A stretch of DNA of 64,000 nt, taken from contig OV121091.1 in NCBI GenBank assembly GCA_921293015.1, forward strand, positions 36,564,839 through 36,628,838, in the 5' to 3' direction. The notes beneath the pieces were generated by a model. The model was not told the origin of the DNA. It searched no databases and saw only the letters and a program-made list of their open reading frames with translations. Shown here in pieces: positions 38,287 to 48,935 of this stretch. How positions within the stretch are numbered: the stretch's first letter is position 1; each line of letters starts with the position of its first letter. Made by a program: the position numbers and the translations under genes. This stretch comes from Phorcus lineatus (Eukaryota; Mollusca; Gastropoda; Trochida; Trochidae).

Positions 38287-41030
38287 TACTAAACTCAAGT
38301 GAAGTGACAACTGAAATTAGGGCTTTCATTTTTTTATCTCCATAACAAATTGATTGGTGATTCTGACAACAGCAGTTGAAAGAGTTATGGTTGACGATGC
38401 CGCAGAATGCCTTGGGGGAATAACCAGGGACAAAATAAAATCTCATCACTCATCTTAGTTTTGTATCTTCATCTTCTCTGTAACAAGACATCGAGAACCT
38501 TATGTTTGGTTGATGCCTGTCAAACGAACACTTATCTTGGTGATGGAGACTTTACAACCAAAGCAGGAACAAGAAGTTTCTTGAGCCAATGGAGACAAAG
38601 TGTGACAAACAATGTTGAAGTAGTAAACAAGATCCTACAACAAATATGGCCATAAGTGAATAGTGTTGCACTAAATATCATGAACATTTCTGTTATTCCA
38701 TATCAGAGTCATATCTTAAAGTGATACCCAACACAGATAAAACTGAGCTGTTATGAGAGATGGGTCTGTAAAATTGTGCTGTTGTTAAAGAAGAAATGAT
38801 TCAAGTCAACTATTGAGGTTTTATTGTATATATTGAACCTGTTCATAGACCCTTGTGCTAAAAAGAATAGACTTTAAAACTTCTCATTGTAAAGTAAACA
38901 TCAGAGCAAGCCTGGGCTCCTGGTATTAAAGAAAAATGGTGAAGCTTCATAAGAACACAAGAAACGCCAATGGTGGATAGTCACTGGACCCTTCTATGTA
39001 TTTTACTGATAATAACATGATTGATGAATGAAAGGTCATTGCAAGAAAGCTGATGATAGATGTGATGTATATATTCATTTAAAAAGAAGTAATATTTGCT
39101 TACTTGCACAGGATCAGAGCTTTAAGGGATTGTGTTCCATGCTGTAGTTTTGAAAACTACAAAGCCTTTTTTGCTTTATTTCATGCCAAATTCATCGTAG
39201 CTGATGTAATGTAGATAAAGAATTGCCAGTGTCAGTTAAAACCTTTAATGTTTTAATTGATATCCATTTTAGTAAACTTGTTTTTAAAAAAACTCCAAAA
39301 TTTCAAATGTTTCATATTTCATTTTTTCAAAATGTGGACAAGAAATTTTGGACATTTGGTAACAAGAAATCGGACTAACTGAAAAGGGGCATGAAATATG
39401 TATGTGTAAGAAATTAAAGACTTCATAAATTATTTGAACATTCCATTTCCTAGTCAGTTTTGACAGCTTGCATGAGCGTAGGGCATAGCTTGTCTTCTTA
39501 CATGCATAACCCACTGATCAGGGGTTTTTTTTTATCGAAAATTTCCTTAACATCTACTTCAGAGGGTTTGCAACACTTAACTTGAGGATGTTTTGGAAGT
39601 GCTGATAAATCATCTAATTGTATATACTTCCATATGTTTTATTCAGAGTACAAGTTATCATCTATATAGTCATTACAGAAATGCCAAATTTACCATACTC
39701 CACCATTGAGATATTTTGATAGTCTGGTGAATGGGTCTGATGATAACTGCTAGGACTAGTCAAAGATCACATCCTTTCTGTCTGATTTTACTAACAACTA
39801 TAATATCTATTTCTGTAAAAAGGTATTTTTGGTCCCAGTTTACAAGCAATATTGACAATTCACTCTACGATATAATCTTGTGATATGATTGAATTATAAT
39901 TACAACTAAAATGTGTTAATTCTCATTCCTGGGATACATCATGTAAACAAATGATTTGTCTTTAACGCATTAACCAAAGGTGGTCAGAAAGGAAACTGAC
40001 TGTTTATAAATATTGTTGTTACACTAATTTAAAGATTTATTTGTTGATTGGGTGTAGCCATCATATCGTTCATTCAAGTCATTTTATGTGTAAATATCAT
40101 ATATTGTACATATGTAAATGTAAAGATTTTTTTTCATCATCAACATAGTGTATCTTTTATATTTTTATTAATTGCCACCCTCCAAAACATTTGATTATTC
40201 ATAAGTTGAGTACCATATTGTCAAAAAAATAGTTTAGCATCTTAACACTGAAATTTTTGAGAAAATGTTCTATTTTAAAGCCTGACAAGATTTTAATTTC
40301 TTTTTTGGTTTTAATTTGACATTTTTTCTGATTGAGAGACCATGAGATAGTGTAAGATCATACTGCAAGTTGTTTGAGGTTGATAGGACATGATCATATC
40401 CAATTAACAAAAATTCAAATGCATGGTTTTGATGTCATAAATCACTGACTTTTTTATTTCCTCACTGTGAAATTTTCTTGATAATGAAATAGATGAATTA
40501 TAAAATTTGAGATGGATAATTATCCTCATTCTGTCGTCCAAGTAATGCAAATTGGACCTCTTTATTTCAAATGGGTACTTCAACTATGCGTAATTTCATA
40601 TTATGTTAAGCTTGTGTGCAGAATTGTTAACAATGTTTTTGTTATTTCGAAATAGCTTGCATTTTACTTATGTAAAATAATATTGTTATTAAAAAAATAT
40701 ATTGTAATAGGCTTTTACAACTGCAAAATGTGTAACTTAGTTTACACTTTTTAACTCTTACAATTAGTTTGGTTGTCACATCTAAAATTAAATATTAATT
40801 GATCAATTTTATAATAAGATTTTGTTTTTGCATTGTAACAGAAATCAGAGCAAATAACACAAAGATGATATTCATGTCTTTTAACAATTACAAATTGCAG
40901 CTGAAAATATGTTGACATGAATGTATATAAATGACACATACTGTTAAACTGCTTCTTGTGTGTATATTTATAGGTTCAGAAATAGTTTGTGAATCTGTGT
41001 TCACGAATAAAGTCATAATTTATTTGAACT
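38287..41030 (+). other. Long 3' untranslated region of the receptor gene, with poly(A) signals
   Basis: AATAAA at 38434-38439 could give a short form. The clearer site is AATAAAG at 41006-41012, followed by a GT-rich stretch (CTTCTGTTGTTTT). The long form would carry about 2.7 kb of AT-rich 3' UTR, open to post-transcriptional control. Open frames in it, such as one of 82 codons at 38407, have no family signature. Confidence 0.5.
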
Positions 41031-42305
41031 GGCTTCTGTTGTTTTATCCCTGTATATGATCCAGCAACCTATTACAGGGTATCTCTATTCATTGAGTTCA
41101 AATAACACAGTTAAAGTGACACAGTATATATAGCATATTTTTTTTATTTGGCTGAAATAAGAGTTAAAATACCATCTGTCTTGAGTTCAATTCAGATATT
41201 GTCCCTAAATTTGCTTCTCTGCCAAATTCTTGTTTTCAATAACATAAAAAATGCCAAAAATGTGAATAAGTACAAATTTTCATCTAATTCACATGAATAT
41301 TTGTTTCTTGATCTACTAAACAGTATCAACATATATTTTTCCTTGTATCTGCTGTTAACAAGTTTCCAGAATTATGTTGAGTTTAGCACGTACAGCTTCG
41401 TATCAAGAGGTCCGTGGTTCGAATCCCGCCAGGGACTCAATAACTTTGCAGAGAACTGTTCTACACGAGTCAGGTTTGGGTGCAATGCTACACTGAATTT
41501 CAGTGCAGTGCCACTCATGGTAAGCTAGCTCCAGTTGACACTCGCAGGTTTTACCGCAATGCATAGCCACGATGGTGTTGCGGGCTTTCTCCCTGCAATA
41601 ATACTAGTGGCCATGATTTAAGTGAAATACTCTTGAAAGCTGCGTTAAACCCCATATTATCTCACCTTATGTTTGAGTCATTGGTGCGCACCATTGTCAG
41701 GTTTTCGATCATAACTTACAACTTAAACCTATTTATTGTCTCCATACTGAACTGATCAGCAATAAAATGGTAATTCAGAGACAACCCCTACTTCGCGATA
41801 AAATAATACCATTTATAAAGTTTTACATATTTGACCAACAAAATACTCTGTGCCCTTTTAATTTCCAAAAAAGGTTATGTCAAGCCTTGGAATGTAACTT
41901 CACAGCTGGTTAAATATTAATTTTCGGTTGACAGATTTAATTCATAAAATACTTACATCTACAAACTAAAATTTCCTTTTGAAGATCTATTTGGTTTGGT
42001 TCTCAATCATACCTTCATGATTAAAATAAGTCCTTTTGGTCACCGAATCTTAGATAACATTGTGGGTGGGACAGAGACATAAATACAGTGGCCATCATGT
42101 CAAATTAATTGCATGATTGATATTATTCCAAAAAAAATCAATAAAAAGTTCTTTTTTAAACAAAATGCATTCACGTCTATCTGACAAATGAAGATCATTG
42201 CACTATTTTGAGGTGAGTAATGTAAGGGAGGTAACTCATTTCTTTTAAACAAAATGTAGACTTGTGAATGATAACTGCTATAAGCCATACAGTTGAATCA
42301 AATAC
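41031..42305. other. Intergenic region between convergent genes
   Basis: Separates the 3' ends of the receptor (+) and the ATP synthase subunit K-like gene (-). It contains the SINE at 41385-41668; nothing else is recognised. Confidence 0.6.
41385..41668 (+). mobile_element. tRNA-derived SINE
   Basis: Begins with a degraded tRNA-like head ending in GGTCCGTGGTTCGAATCCCG, which contains a perfect B-box GGTTCGAATCC. A body follows (GGGTGCAATGCTACACTGAA; GGGCTTTCTCCCTGCAATAA), and the 3' part is GCGTTAAACCCCAT. The A-box region is diverged or truncated. The tail motif is common in mollusc SINEs as I recall them; the family name is not assigned. Confidence 0.7.
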
Positions 42306-42311
42306 TTTATT
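42306..42311 (-). terminator. Poly(A) signal of the ATP synthase subunit K-like gene
   Basis: On the minus strand the sequence reads AATAAAGTATTTG, about 740 bases after the stop codon. I saw no nearer AATAAA. The 3' UTR would span 42300-43049 and include the duplications at 42443-42628. Confidence 0.45.
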
Positions 42312-42442
42312 ACACAAACTACAATTGTCTTTATACATATGGACATAATAATTATCTTTGACACGTTAAAACATTTTGAATTAGACATATTTTGTTTAAT
42401 TTTAGACTCATCAGAAAAATATAAGGTCTAAGAAAAAAGTTT

Positions 42443-42540
42443 AACATTCATGTAAATTTATAATCTGCTGTTCAAGGTTTGCCCACTCAAAAACATTCAT
42501 GTAAATTTATAATCTGCTGTTCAAGGTTTGCCAACTCAAA
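42443..42540 (+). repeat. Tandem duplication, 49-bp unit, two copies
   Basis: AACATTCATGTAAATTTATA and the rest of the unit (ending GTTTGCC-ACTCAAA) occur back to back and nearly identical, which suggests a recent duplication. Confidence 0.85.
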
Positions 42541-42595
42541 GAGTTAATTATGATTTAACTATGCAACGTAGGAGAGAGTAACTCATTGCCATATA

Positions 42596-42596
<1 letters not shown>

Positions 42597-42628
<32 letters not shown>
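42597..42628 (+). repeat. (TA)n microsatellite
   Basis: About 15 TA units in a row. Confidence 0.9.
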
Positions 42629-42630
<2 letters not shown>

Positions 42631-43049
42631 GTTTTCAAATCACTAAATGCATTAAAGGTAACTGAAAAAACCCCTCCAAATTAACCTTTAATATACATAG
42701 TCCAGTTTATAGTTAGACAGAATGCTTGCCTATTCCGACTACAATCACCAGCTTCCGGGTAGGATCCTGCTACATCAGCATTATTCTATCCACGTAACTC
42801 CTATACTTAATTCACATTGTTTCGCTTTATATAACAAGCCAATGAAATGACCCGCATCCAGCAATAACATGAGGTCATGTGAGTGTCAATCACATTAACA
42901 AATAAGAGAATAACTACAAAATGTGGAAAGTTAACTGACGCCTGATGGATGGCTGGTGGACACCCATGCCACATGCCCATCTGATCTTACATGTCTGATG
43001 AGCTTAATGTTCACATTAAGATTATTGTTTCTCAAAATTCCAGTGTTGG

Positions 43050-45827
43050 TTAAACTGTTACACTTTCTTCTGTAAAGACTGTGTTGATGTTTGATCTCCT
43101 TGCCGTCTTTATCTGAGTGTAATGTTTCCATGCAAGGTATCCTGTCACTGCAGTTACTGTGTAAGTTGCAAGCACGATCTGGAATAAAATCCATTCCTGT
43201 TCATCTTTATCCTTAATAACATCAAAATAATACACTGGATTTGTTGAAAGAAGATTTAAAACTAGTACTAGGCCTATATCATTAATGACCCTAAGAAATT
43301 TCCTGTTTATAAGAAATACACAGGAAAACTCTTCATAGTAACTTTAGAGTGCCATAAAAGTCAAATGTACCAATTTTGGACAACTGACTTGAAAGAATCA
43401 AAACTTGTAAGAATATAATGATTTCTCATGGCTATTGATAAATCCTACAGAAAATATTGAGAAACCATTTCTGTGTTTTTTATAACTCATTAACTGATCA
43501 GATAAATCTAGGATTGAGCACTGAAATAATACTACCGGTAGTTCAAAATTCAACACCCATAGCTTAAGGGATAAGTTGTGTGGTCTGGATTTCTCCTTAG
43601 CAAAGTTATAGTTAAGAATCAAAATCCAAATTGTAGCCAACAGACCATTAAGTTAATCCATGATTCATCCAAAAGATTTTTAGAATTATGAAAAATTCTG
43701 TATTTGCTGGTCTGCACTCACACTAGCTCTCCCCTCCTTGGTGACCGCACTGAAGTACCTCCTCCACCCCTTCAACAGACCGTCCTGTCTCTCCAGCTTC
43801 TCATAGTCACCCTTGGTGCTGCAGCAGGAATAGCTCACATGAACATTGTCCTAATTCAGTTGGACATTTAGTGATGCAAATCACAGATATCATATAGAAT
43901 CACATAGGACCTTACAATAAATGGCTTATTTGTTCATTGCAGGCAACAATGAAAATTACATAATTGTTTTTACTGGTTAGTAATTTATATATGCCAATGA
44001 AGGACCAATGATCATCTCTGAATAACTCTATATTAAATATATAAAGTAAGTTTCCACAATTGCTACATTGTTTAGAATATAATGTTATTGCTAAGTAAGT
44101 AAGCATGCATGGTTGTATATTTGTTACTTGTAAGATATAACTCAATCTCTCCCAACCTGCCAACAGAGGTAGCTCCGTCATAAATTTCTATACAACCTCT
44201 GTCTTAATTCGAAGGTTTCTCAGTCTTCCGTCACTTTCCCCTGGCGGGACAATATTGCAACTTAAATTACCTGGCTATGTTTCAGCCAATGAAAACAACG
44301 AATGCATGAATAACATATTTAATGTCACACAGGCCTGTGCAATGAAACAGTAGGAAAATGAGGCGTTTGTGTTGGTGCATATTCGAATAAAGTTTAGCTT
44401 TTGGGAAGCTTAATACGGAAATAACTTAAGCGATTTGAATGATAACTTTTGAAGCATTGCTGATTGCACAACTAACTTTGATTGCATCCAATCAGCGTTC
44501 TTCATTTCGTGCACAAGAAACCTTCGAATTAAGACAGAGGTTGTATAGAAATTTATGACGGAGCTACCTCTGTTGGGAGAGAATGGATAACTGTAACATT
44601 GCTGCAGCTGGAGTACAGTAATTAAGATAAAACTCACTGTGTAACATTGTTGCTAGAGTACAACAATGAAAGTTAGTAAGCAATAAATGTGTAACATTGT
44701 TACATCTGGAGTAGAGTAGTTAATAAGTAATATTTATATCCTAGAGTACAATAATGACTTAGTTAGAAATAAAAGTGTTACATTGTTAACTACATCTGGG
44801 TTATCAAAACTGACACTGTAGCATTGTTGCTGAGAGTAAGAATGAAAGTTTGTATTATATTTTTGTGTAGCTATGTTACATCTGAAGAATAGAATAACAA
44901 TGAAAATAGTCAAAAGCTTCTTATTGGCATATCTCTTTGCCAATGTGTAAACAATAAAGTTAAGTGTTAGTGCACAAGCACGGGAGACATCGATACATCT
45001 TACAGGTCATATACGATATATAACAAGGCAATTCACACAGCCATATCAAGCTCCGATATATATACTGTTATAATCATACTCATAAAGTGACATCGGTAAA
45101 TATCACTTGTAACATTTTCATATATGACCTACCTCCAATTTAACAGTGAAATTACGTCTATGTAACCTTCTTAACTAGAGCTACGGGTACAACTATAGAA
45201 TTGGTTCGCCACCCAATTTCATAATTACTATACATACCTTCATGTCTATGTATTCTTGGATTTAACATCTTCAATACTTCACGTTTAGGGTTTAGGTTTA
45301 GGTTTAGGTTTAGTGTTACTGTTAGGGTTAGGGTTAGCATTAGCTAAAGGGTATGTATTTTAGGTGGCGAACCAATTCTAGTTACTCCGAGCTACGTTAC
45401 TTCAATTAGTGAAAAGCGAGTTTTATGGCGTCATCGCAAGACTGATGTGCCCAGATCGAGGTAAAAAGCTTCGTTCAATATGCTACCTCCCTTCTCATTT
45501 GCCCATTTTAAAAAAACAAAACAAATGCACGTGTCAAAGCGGTACATGTGCATTTGTTGTGTTTTGAAAATGGGCAAATGACGCCATAATACTCGCGAGT
45601 GATGCTTACGAGTATGTATATAACACTACATATATCGGAGCTTGATATGGCTGTGTGAATTGCCTTGTTATATATTGTATATGACCTGTGAGCCTGTATC
45701 GACGTCTCCCGTGCTCTTGTGTTATTAGTGTTACCTCGTGAATGTGAAGAACTTACCCTAGCCAAGTCAGCAGGCAGGAAATGCTTGCAGTTCCTGGAAC
45801 TTTTGGGAATTTTTCAACTTTGGACAT
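43050..45827 (-). CDS. ATP synthase membrane subunit K-like protein (DAPIT / ATP5MK family)
   Basis: Predicted small inner-membrane subunit of mitochondrial F1Fo ATP synthase, a family linked to dimer stability. Exons on the minus strand: 45827-45757 (ATG, GTAAGT donor), 43818-43722 (GTGAGT donor) and 43178-43050 (stop TAA). Phases join to 297 nt, 98 aa. The key match is LKGWRRYFSAVTKEGRAS plus IVLATYTV, which fits the family pattern GIKKYFxxxTxxGRxNxVLATY. A membrane helix follows at about 57-74, then a basic end (KHYTQIKTARRS). The family is usually about 58 aa; here there are extra N-terminal residues (MSKVEKFPKVPGTASISCLL and on) and about 20 extra C-terminal ones. Exon 1 rests on phase and splice signal only, and exon 2 has no ATG, so an upstream start is required. 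Confidence 0.7.
44147..44582. mobile_element. MITE with about 70-bp inverted ends
   Basis: The left arm at 44147-44220 and the right arm at 44516-44582 are inverted copies that share AGAAACCTTCGAATTAAGAC, AGAGGTTGTATAGAAATTTA and TGACGGAGCTACCTCTGTTG, all without mismatch. The right arm lacks 8 bases that the left arm has near the edge. The interior is about 295 bp and non-coding. The near-identity of the arms suggests recent activity or conversion. Confidence 0.82.
44583..44940. repeat. Degenerate minisatellite, unit about 60-75 bp
   Basis: TGTAACATTGTTGC/ACATCTGG, then AGTACA, then AATGAAAGTTAGTAAG recurs at least five times with gaps and substitutions, directly abutting the MITE. Confidence 0.65.
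44973..45722. mobile_element. Nested fold-back element with three sets of inverted repeats
   Basis: Outer arms of about 125 bp (44973-45100 and 45598-45722) share CACGGGAGAC, AGGTCATATAC, AACAAGGCAATTCACACAGC and CATATCAAGCTCCGATATAT. A second inverted pair lies inside: GAATTGGTTCGCCACC near 45199-45214 and its complement near 45365-45380. A third hairpin, GCCCATTTT...AAACAAATGCAC, lies at about 45500-45580. No coding sequence is present. A telomere-like tract lies in the loop of the second pair. Confidence 0.75.
45284..45340 (+). repeat. Interstitial telomere-like repeat
   Basis: Reads as four TTTAGG units followed, after a short break, by three TTAGGG-type units. It lies within the fold-back element at 44973-45722. 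Molluscs generally use TTAGGG at telomeres; the TTTAGG form is a variant. Confidence 0.75.
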
Positions 45828-45991
45828 AATGTGAACTTAAACGAAAACCTAGGACGATTGTCCTCCCTGTCTCGAAAAGAGTGTTACAGTGTTATGCTTG
45901 AAGGGCACGTGTTTCGTAATGTTGACATGCTACAGCGCCCTCACATAAACACTCGTTGCTCAAGTCCGATAACTCTATCCTTTTTGATAAT

Positions 45992-46460
45992 TTAAAGAGC
46001 CACTCCGTGAGTTGTTGGAGTCATATATGCCAAACTTAATCAATGGTGTCAATTGATCGCGAAATATCGACTGGTACAAAAAAAACACATCTTAAAGCTT
46101 ATTGGTTTTTCACAGTGATAATATAACACGTCGCAATTATGATCGACAACCGGACAGTGGCGCGTGTCAAATAGTCAAACGTAATTTTGGAGACTTATCT
46201 AAAACAGCTAGGAGGACAATTAGGAGTTGATAGTGTTTGTTGGGTTATATAACTAGTATCCATGTATATTGGATGTGATATCTACACCTCTGTGCATTTA
46301 TAAGGCTGTTTTTAAATTTTCATGGAAAACCAGTATTTGTCATATATATGTCTTTTGGACATGGAAAGTTAAGATGTTTTTATTTTATATCACCACCTAT
46401 GACATTTAGGTTCGTATCAAAGGTAGATAATATGTTATAAATCGTGGAGTGGCTCTTTAA
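45992..46460 (+). mobile_element. TTAA-flanked MITE, copy 2 (complete)
   Basis: 469 bp, with ends TTAAAGAGCCACTCCGTGA and TCGTGGAGTGGCTCTTTAA as inverted terminal repeats, each including TTAA. The interior matches 3586-3909. TTAA at both edges suggests piggyBac-type target choice, although the terminal bases are not the usual CCC. It begins 165 bases upstream of the subunit K-like ATG, within or next to that gene's promoter. Confidence 0.82.
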
Positions 46461-47154
46461 TATTTGTCGTTTCCTCGCCCGCTAGAAAGTACTTATAAGA
46501 CGTTGTAGTAGTTACTGAAGTATTTCAATTTTTTAAGTATTATATATCTAAAGAGATGCCTAGCCGATCAGAGATGCATATCTTCCTTTTCAAAACAACA
46601 GAGCCTGAAAATATTATTTCTGATAAGGAAATATTATTTTGCAGAAAATAAATATGTCATCTTGGCTTTACAAATTAATGTTAAAAAATTCCTGTCTTTT
46701 TCCTTAAATGCTATATGATTGCTAGGCAATTCTAAAAATCAGTTCATTTTAAAATGCGTTATTGAAGTTTTATGAACTTCCTGTTGTAAATGAAACCTGA
46801 ACAAAACAATTTTAGGCAGTCGGTCACGATTGCAAGCTTTTGCAGATGTGCCTAAGCGTCTTCTCTTAGTTCAGGAAGCGACAAGTCTATTTTTTCAATA
46901 ATTAATTTCTCAGGTTTTAGATTAGAGAGACATTAAAATAACTAATCACCATGATGCTTTTTATAAGCTCTGCTCGCGAGTAGTCGTTATGTAAACTGTC
47001 CGCCAAAGTTATTTATAAGGTTAGGTGAGATAAAATAACACTTTTTTTGATCTATAAGGGGTTCTTCTTACATCTAACAGAGCATGACATAAGACATATT
47101 ACACTTCATATAAACGTTTTAATCATGGACAAATAATAATTAACAACGTTAGTT

Positions 47155-47965
47155 TCCTGACGTTGAAATTCGGTTGGTGTTTTGACGTTGTTTCAACGTC
47201 ATCAGAACAACTTTAAACTGAAAAGTGATTACTTTTATAAGATTTCATTATCATTAATAACATCAAATACGTTACGGATTGTTTTAAAGAATGAAATAAA
47301 AAATGCAAAAACAAATAGCTATCATTGACATTTAAAAGTGTTATTGATATTGGAATTAGATAAATAAAAGTTAATTTCTTTCAATTTCACAATAAAGGGA
47401 AGTAACTCTGGCTAATTAGAATAAACAAGGTATATGGTATTTTTCAACAGTTTTTATTTTTTCAGTTATGTTCACAACTGACAACATAAATTTTCCATTT
47501 GAATTAAGTTAGTAGTTCTTACAAAACGGTATTTACGCATTTTTAAAAAACATTTTTTTCGTGACACTTTGGTCTAAATCGTTGTAGTGTCATATAAATA
47601 ATGGTACCCTCCCAACTAATGTAATGTTATCCATTGCTTCTCACGAGCAGATATCAATCTCTTGCACAGAGGCTTATGAAAGAGCTGCAGATGAAAGCGT
47701 AGCCTCACAGATATTTATTGCGTTGCTTCAAGCAAGCTAACGAAACTAAACAACACAACCTGATTGATCAATAAAACTTGACGTCGAAATGACGTTTTTT
47801 CAACGTCAATACGACATCTTGGCTTCAACGTTGAATCGACGTTGAAATCACGTCGGATTTCGACGTCGCCGCAAACTTCAAATCCAATCAAATTTCAACG
47901 TTATTTCAACGTTGCTAAACGACGTCGTTTCAACGTTGATACAACGTCAGATTGCCTGCTGGGAA
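47155..47965. mobile_element. CAACGTT-rich inverted-repeat element
   Basis: The right block, 47778-47965, carries about ten near-palindromic AACGTT/GACGT words (for example TTCAACGTTGAATCGACGTT). It ends in CTGCTGGG and resembles an inverted, expanded version of the left block at 47155-47205 (GACGTTGAAATTCGGTTGG). About 570 bp of unrelated AT-rich sequence lies between. It may be a non-autonomous DNA element; the true left end was not located. Confidence 0.45.
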
Positions 47966-48859
47966 CATACTCAGCTAGCAGGTTTCATCAGAATGTTTTT
48001 GGGTAGTTGTGGTTAAGAATTGAAATAGTCAGAAATGCTACAGGGTATATAAACAAATTTCTAGTAGGTTAGACCTATGACAAGGCACATCAAAACGTTT
48101 TGCAGATGGCAATAGTGAATATGCTGAGTGAATGACAAGTGAAGGATCTGAAAAGACCTTCCGTGCGTGTGTTAATATATAATCATTACATAGTAACACA
48201 CGGTGGTCAAGGATGGCATCAACAATTTTTTTTACTTTTATTCACAGCCTTTATTTTGTTCATGTTTTGAAGAGTTAGAGAACCGTACCAAGTACTACCA
48301 ACATTGTATTCCAAAAGACAAGACGCTTAGCACAAAGCAAGTGTTATTATTGCGATATGGATTTCTCATAAAACAAAGTAGCACATACTCTTTTATAAAA
48401 TTTTAAATGATGTCATAAACACCAACCCTGTGTCAATCTAATTTTCTCTTTACAATGAATCTTTCACATATCTTCTCAACTGATGATCGTTTCATCTATG
48501 TTCCATTGGATATATTATTTTGCAGACATAAGTTCGTCCTCTATTAACCTGGGCTGAACGTCACGAAAGTAGATTACCGGCCAAATGGAAGGAGAAAAGA
48601 GTTTTTCAAGTACGACATATCTCTAAACTACAAGTTAATTTCGCGTAAACAGAATATATCATTTAAAAATTTACCGCATATGAGATTCTCATTTGTTGTA
48701 ATTACGAATTTTAACGTAGAATATTTCGGTTCTCAATTGATTTGAACTTCACAGTCTATTCAAGGTAAAATGCATACCTTTCATAGCATTTCAGTGACAA
48801 ATTTGTGTATTTGTATTTCATGATAAATCACTGTATCATGGGTATAATTGTATAAATAA

Positions 48860-48865
48860 TTTATT
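48860..48865 (-). terminator. Poly(A) signal of the DUF218 gene
   Basis: AATAAA on the minus strand, about 70 bases past the stop codon at 48936. Confidence 0.55.
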
Positions 48866-48935
48866 TTACAACTTTCTTCGTACTGGAGGTTAATACGTTC
48901 CTCGTCTAAATGATTCAAACGTAAAGTCACAGTGT

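Larger units (their letters stand above)
43819..45756 (-). other. Intron 1 of the subunit K-like gene, filled by repeats
   Basis: Of about 1.9 kb, roughly 1.55 kb is a MITE (44147-44582), a minisatellite (44583-44940) and a nested fold-back element (44973-45722). The remaining 330 bases near 43819-44146 hold nothing recognisable. Confidence 0.65.
45828..48859. other. Intergenic region between the subunit K-like gene and the DUF218 gene
   Basis: Holds MITE copy 2 (45992-46460) and a CAACGTT-rich repeat (about 47155-47965). The remaining stretches, 46461-47154 and 47966-48859, show nothing recognisable beyond short open frames. Confidence 0.55.

Noticed and set aside
38407..38655. 82-codon open frame after the receptor stop
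   Set aside because: It lies in the 3' UTR and has no family signature or separate promoter.
41148..41528. 126-codon open frame upstream of and into the SINE
   Set aside because: It runs through the tRNA-derived B-box and non-coding SINE body; chance frame in AT-rich sequence.
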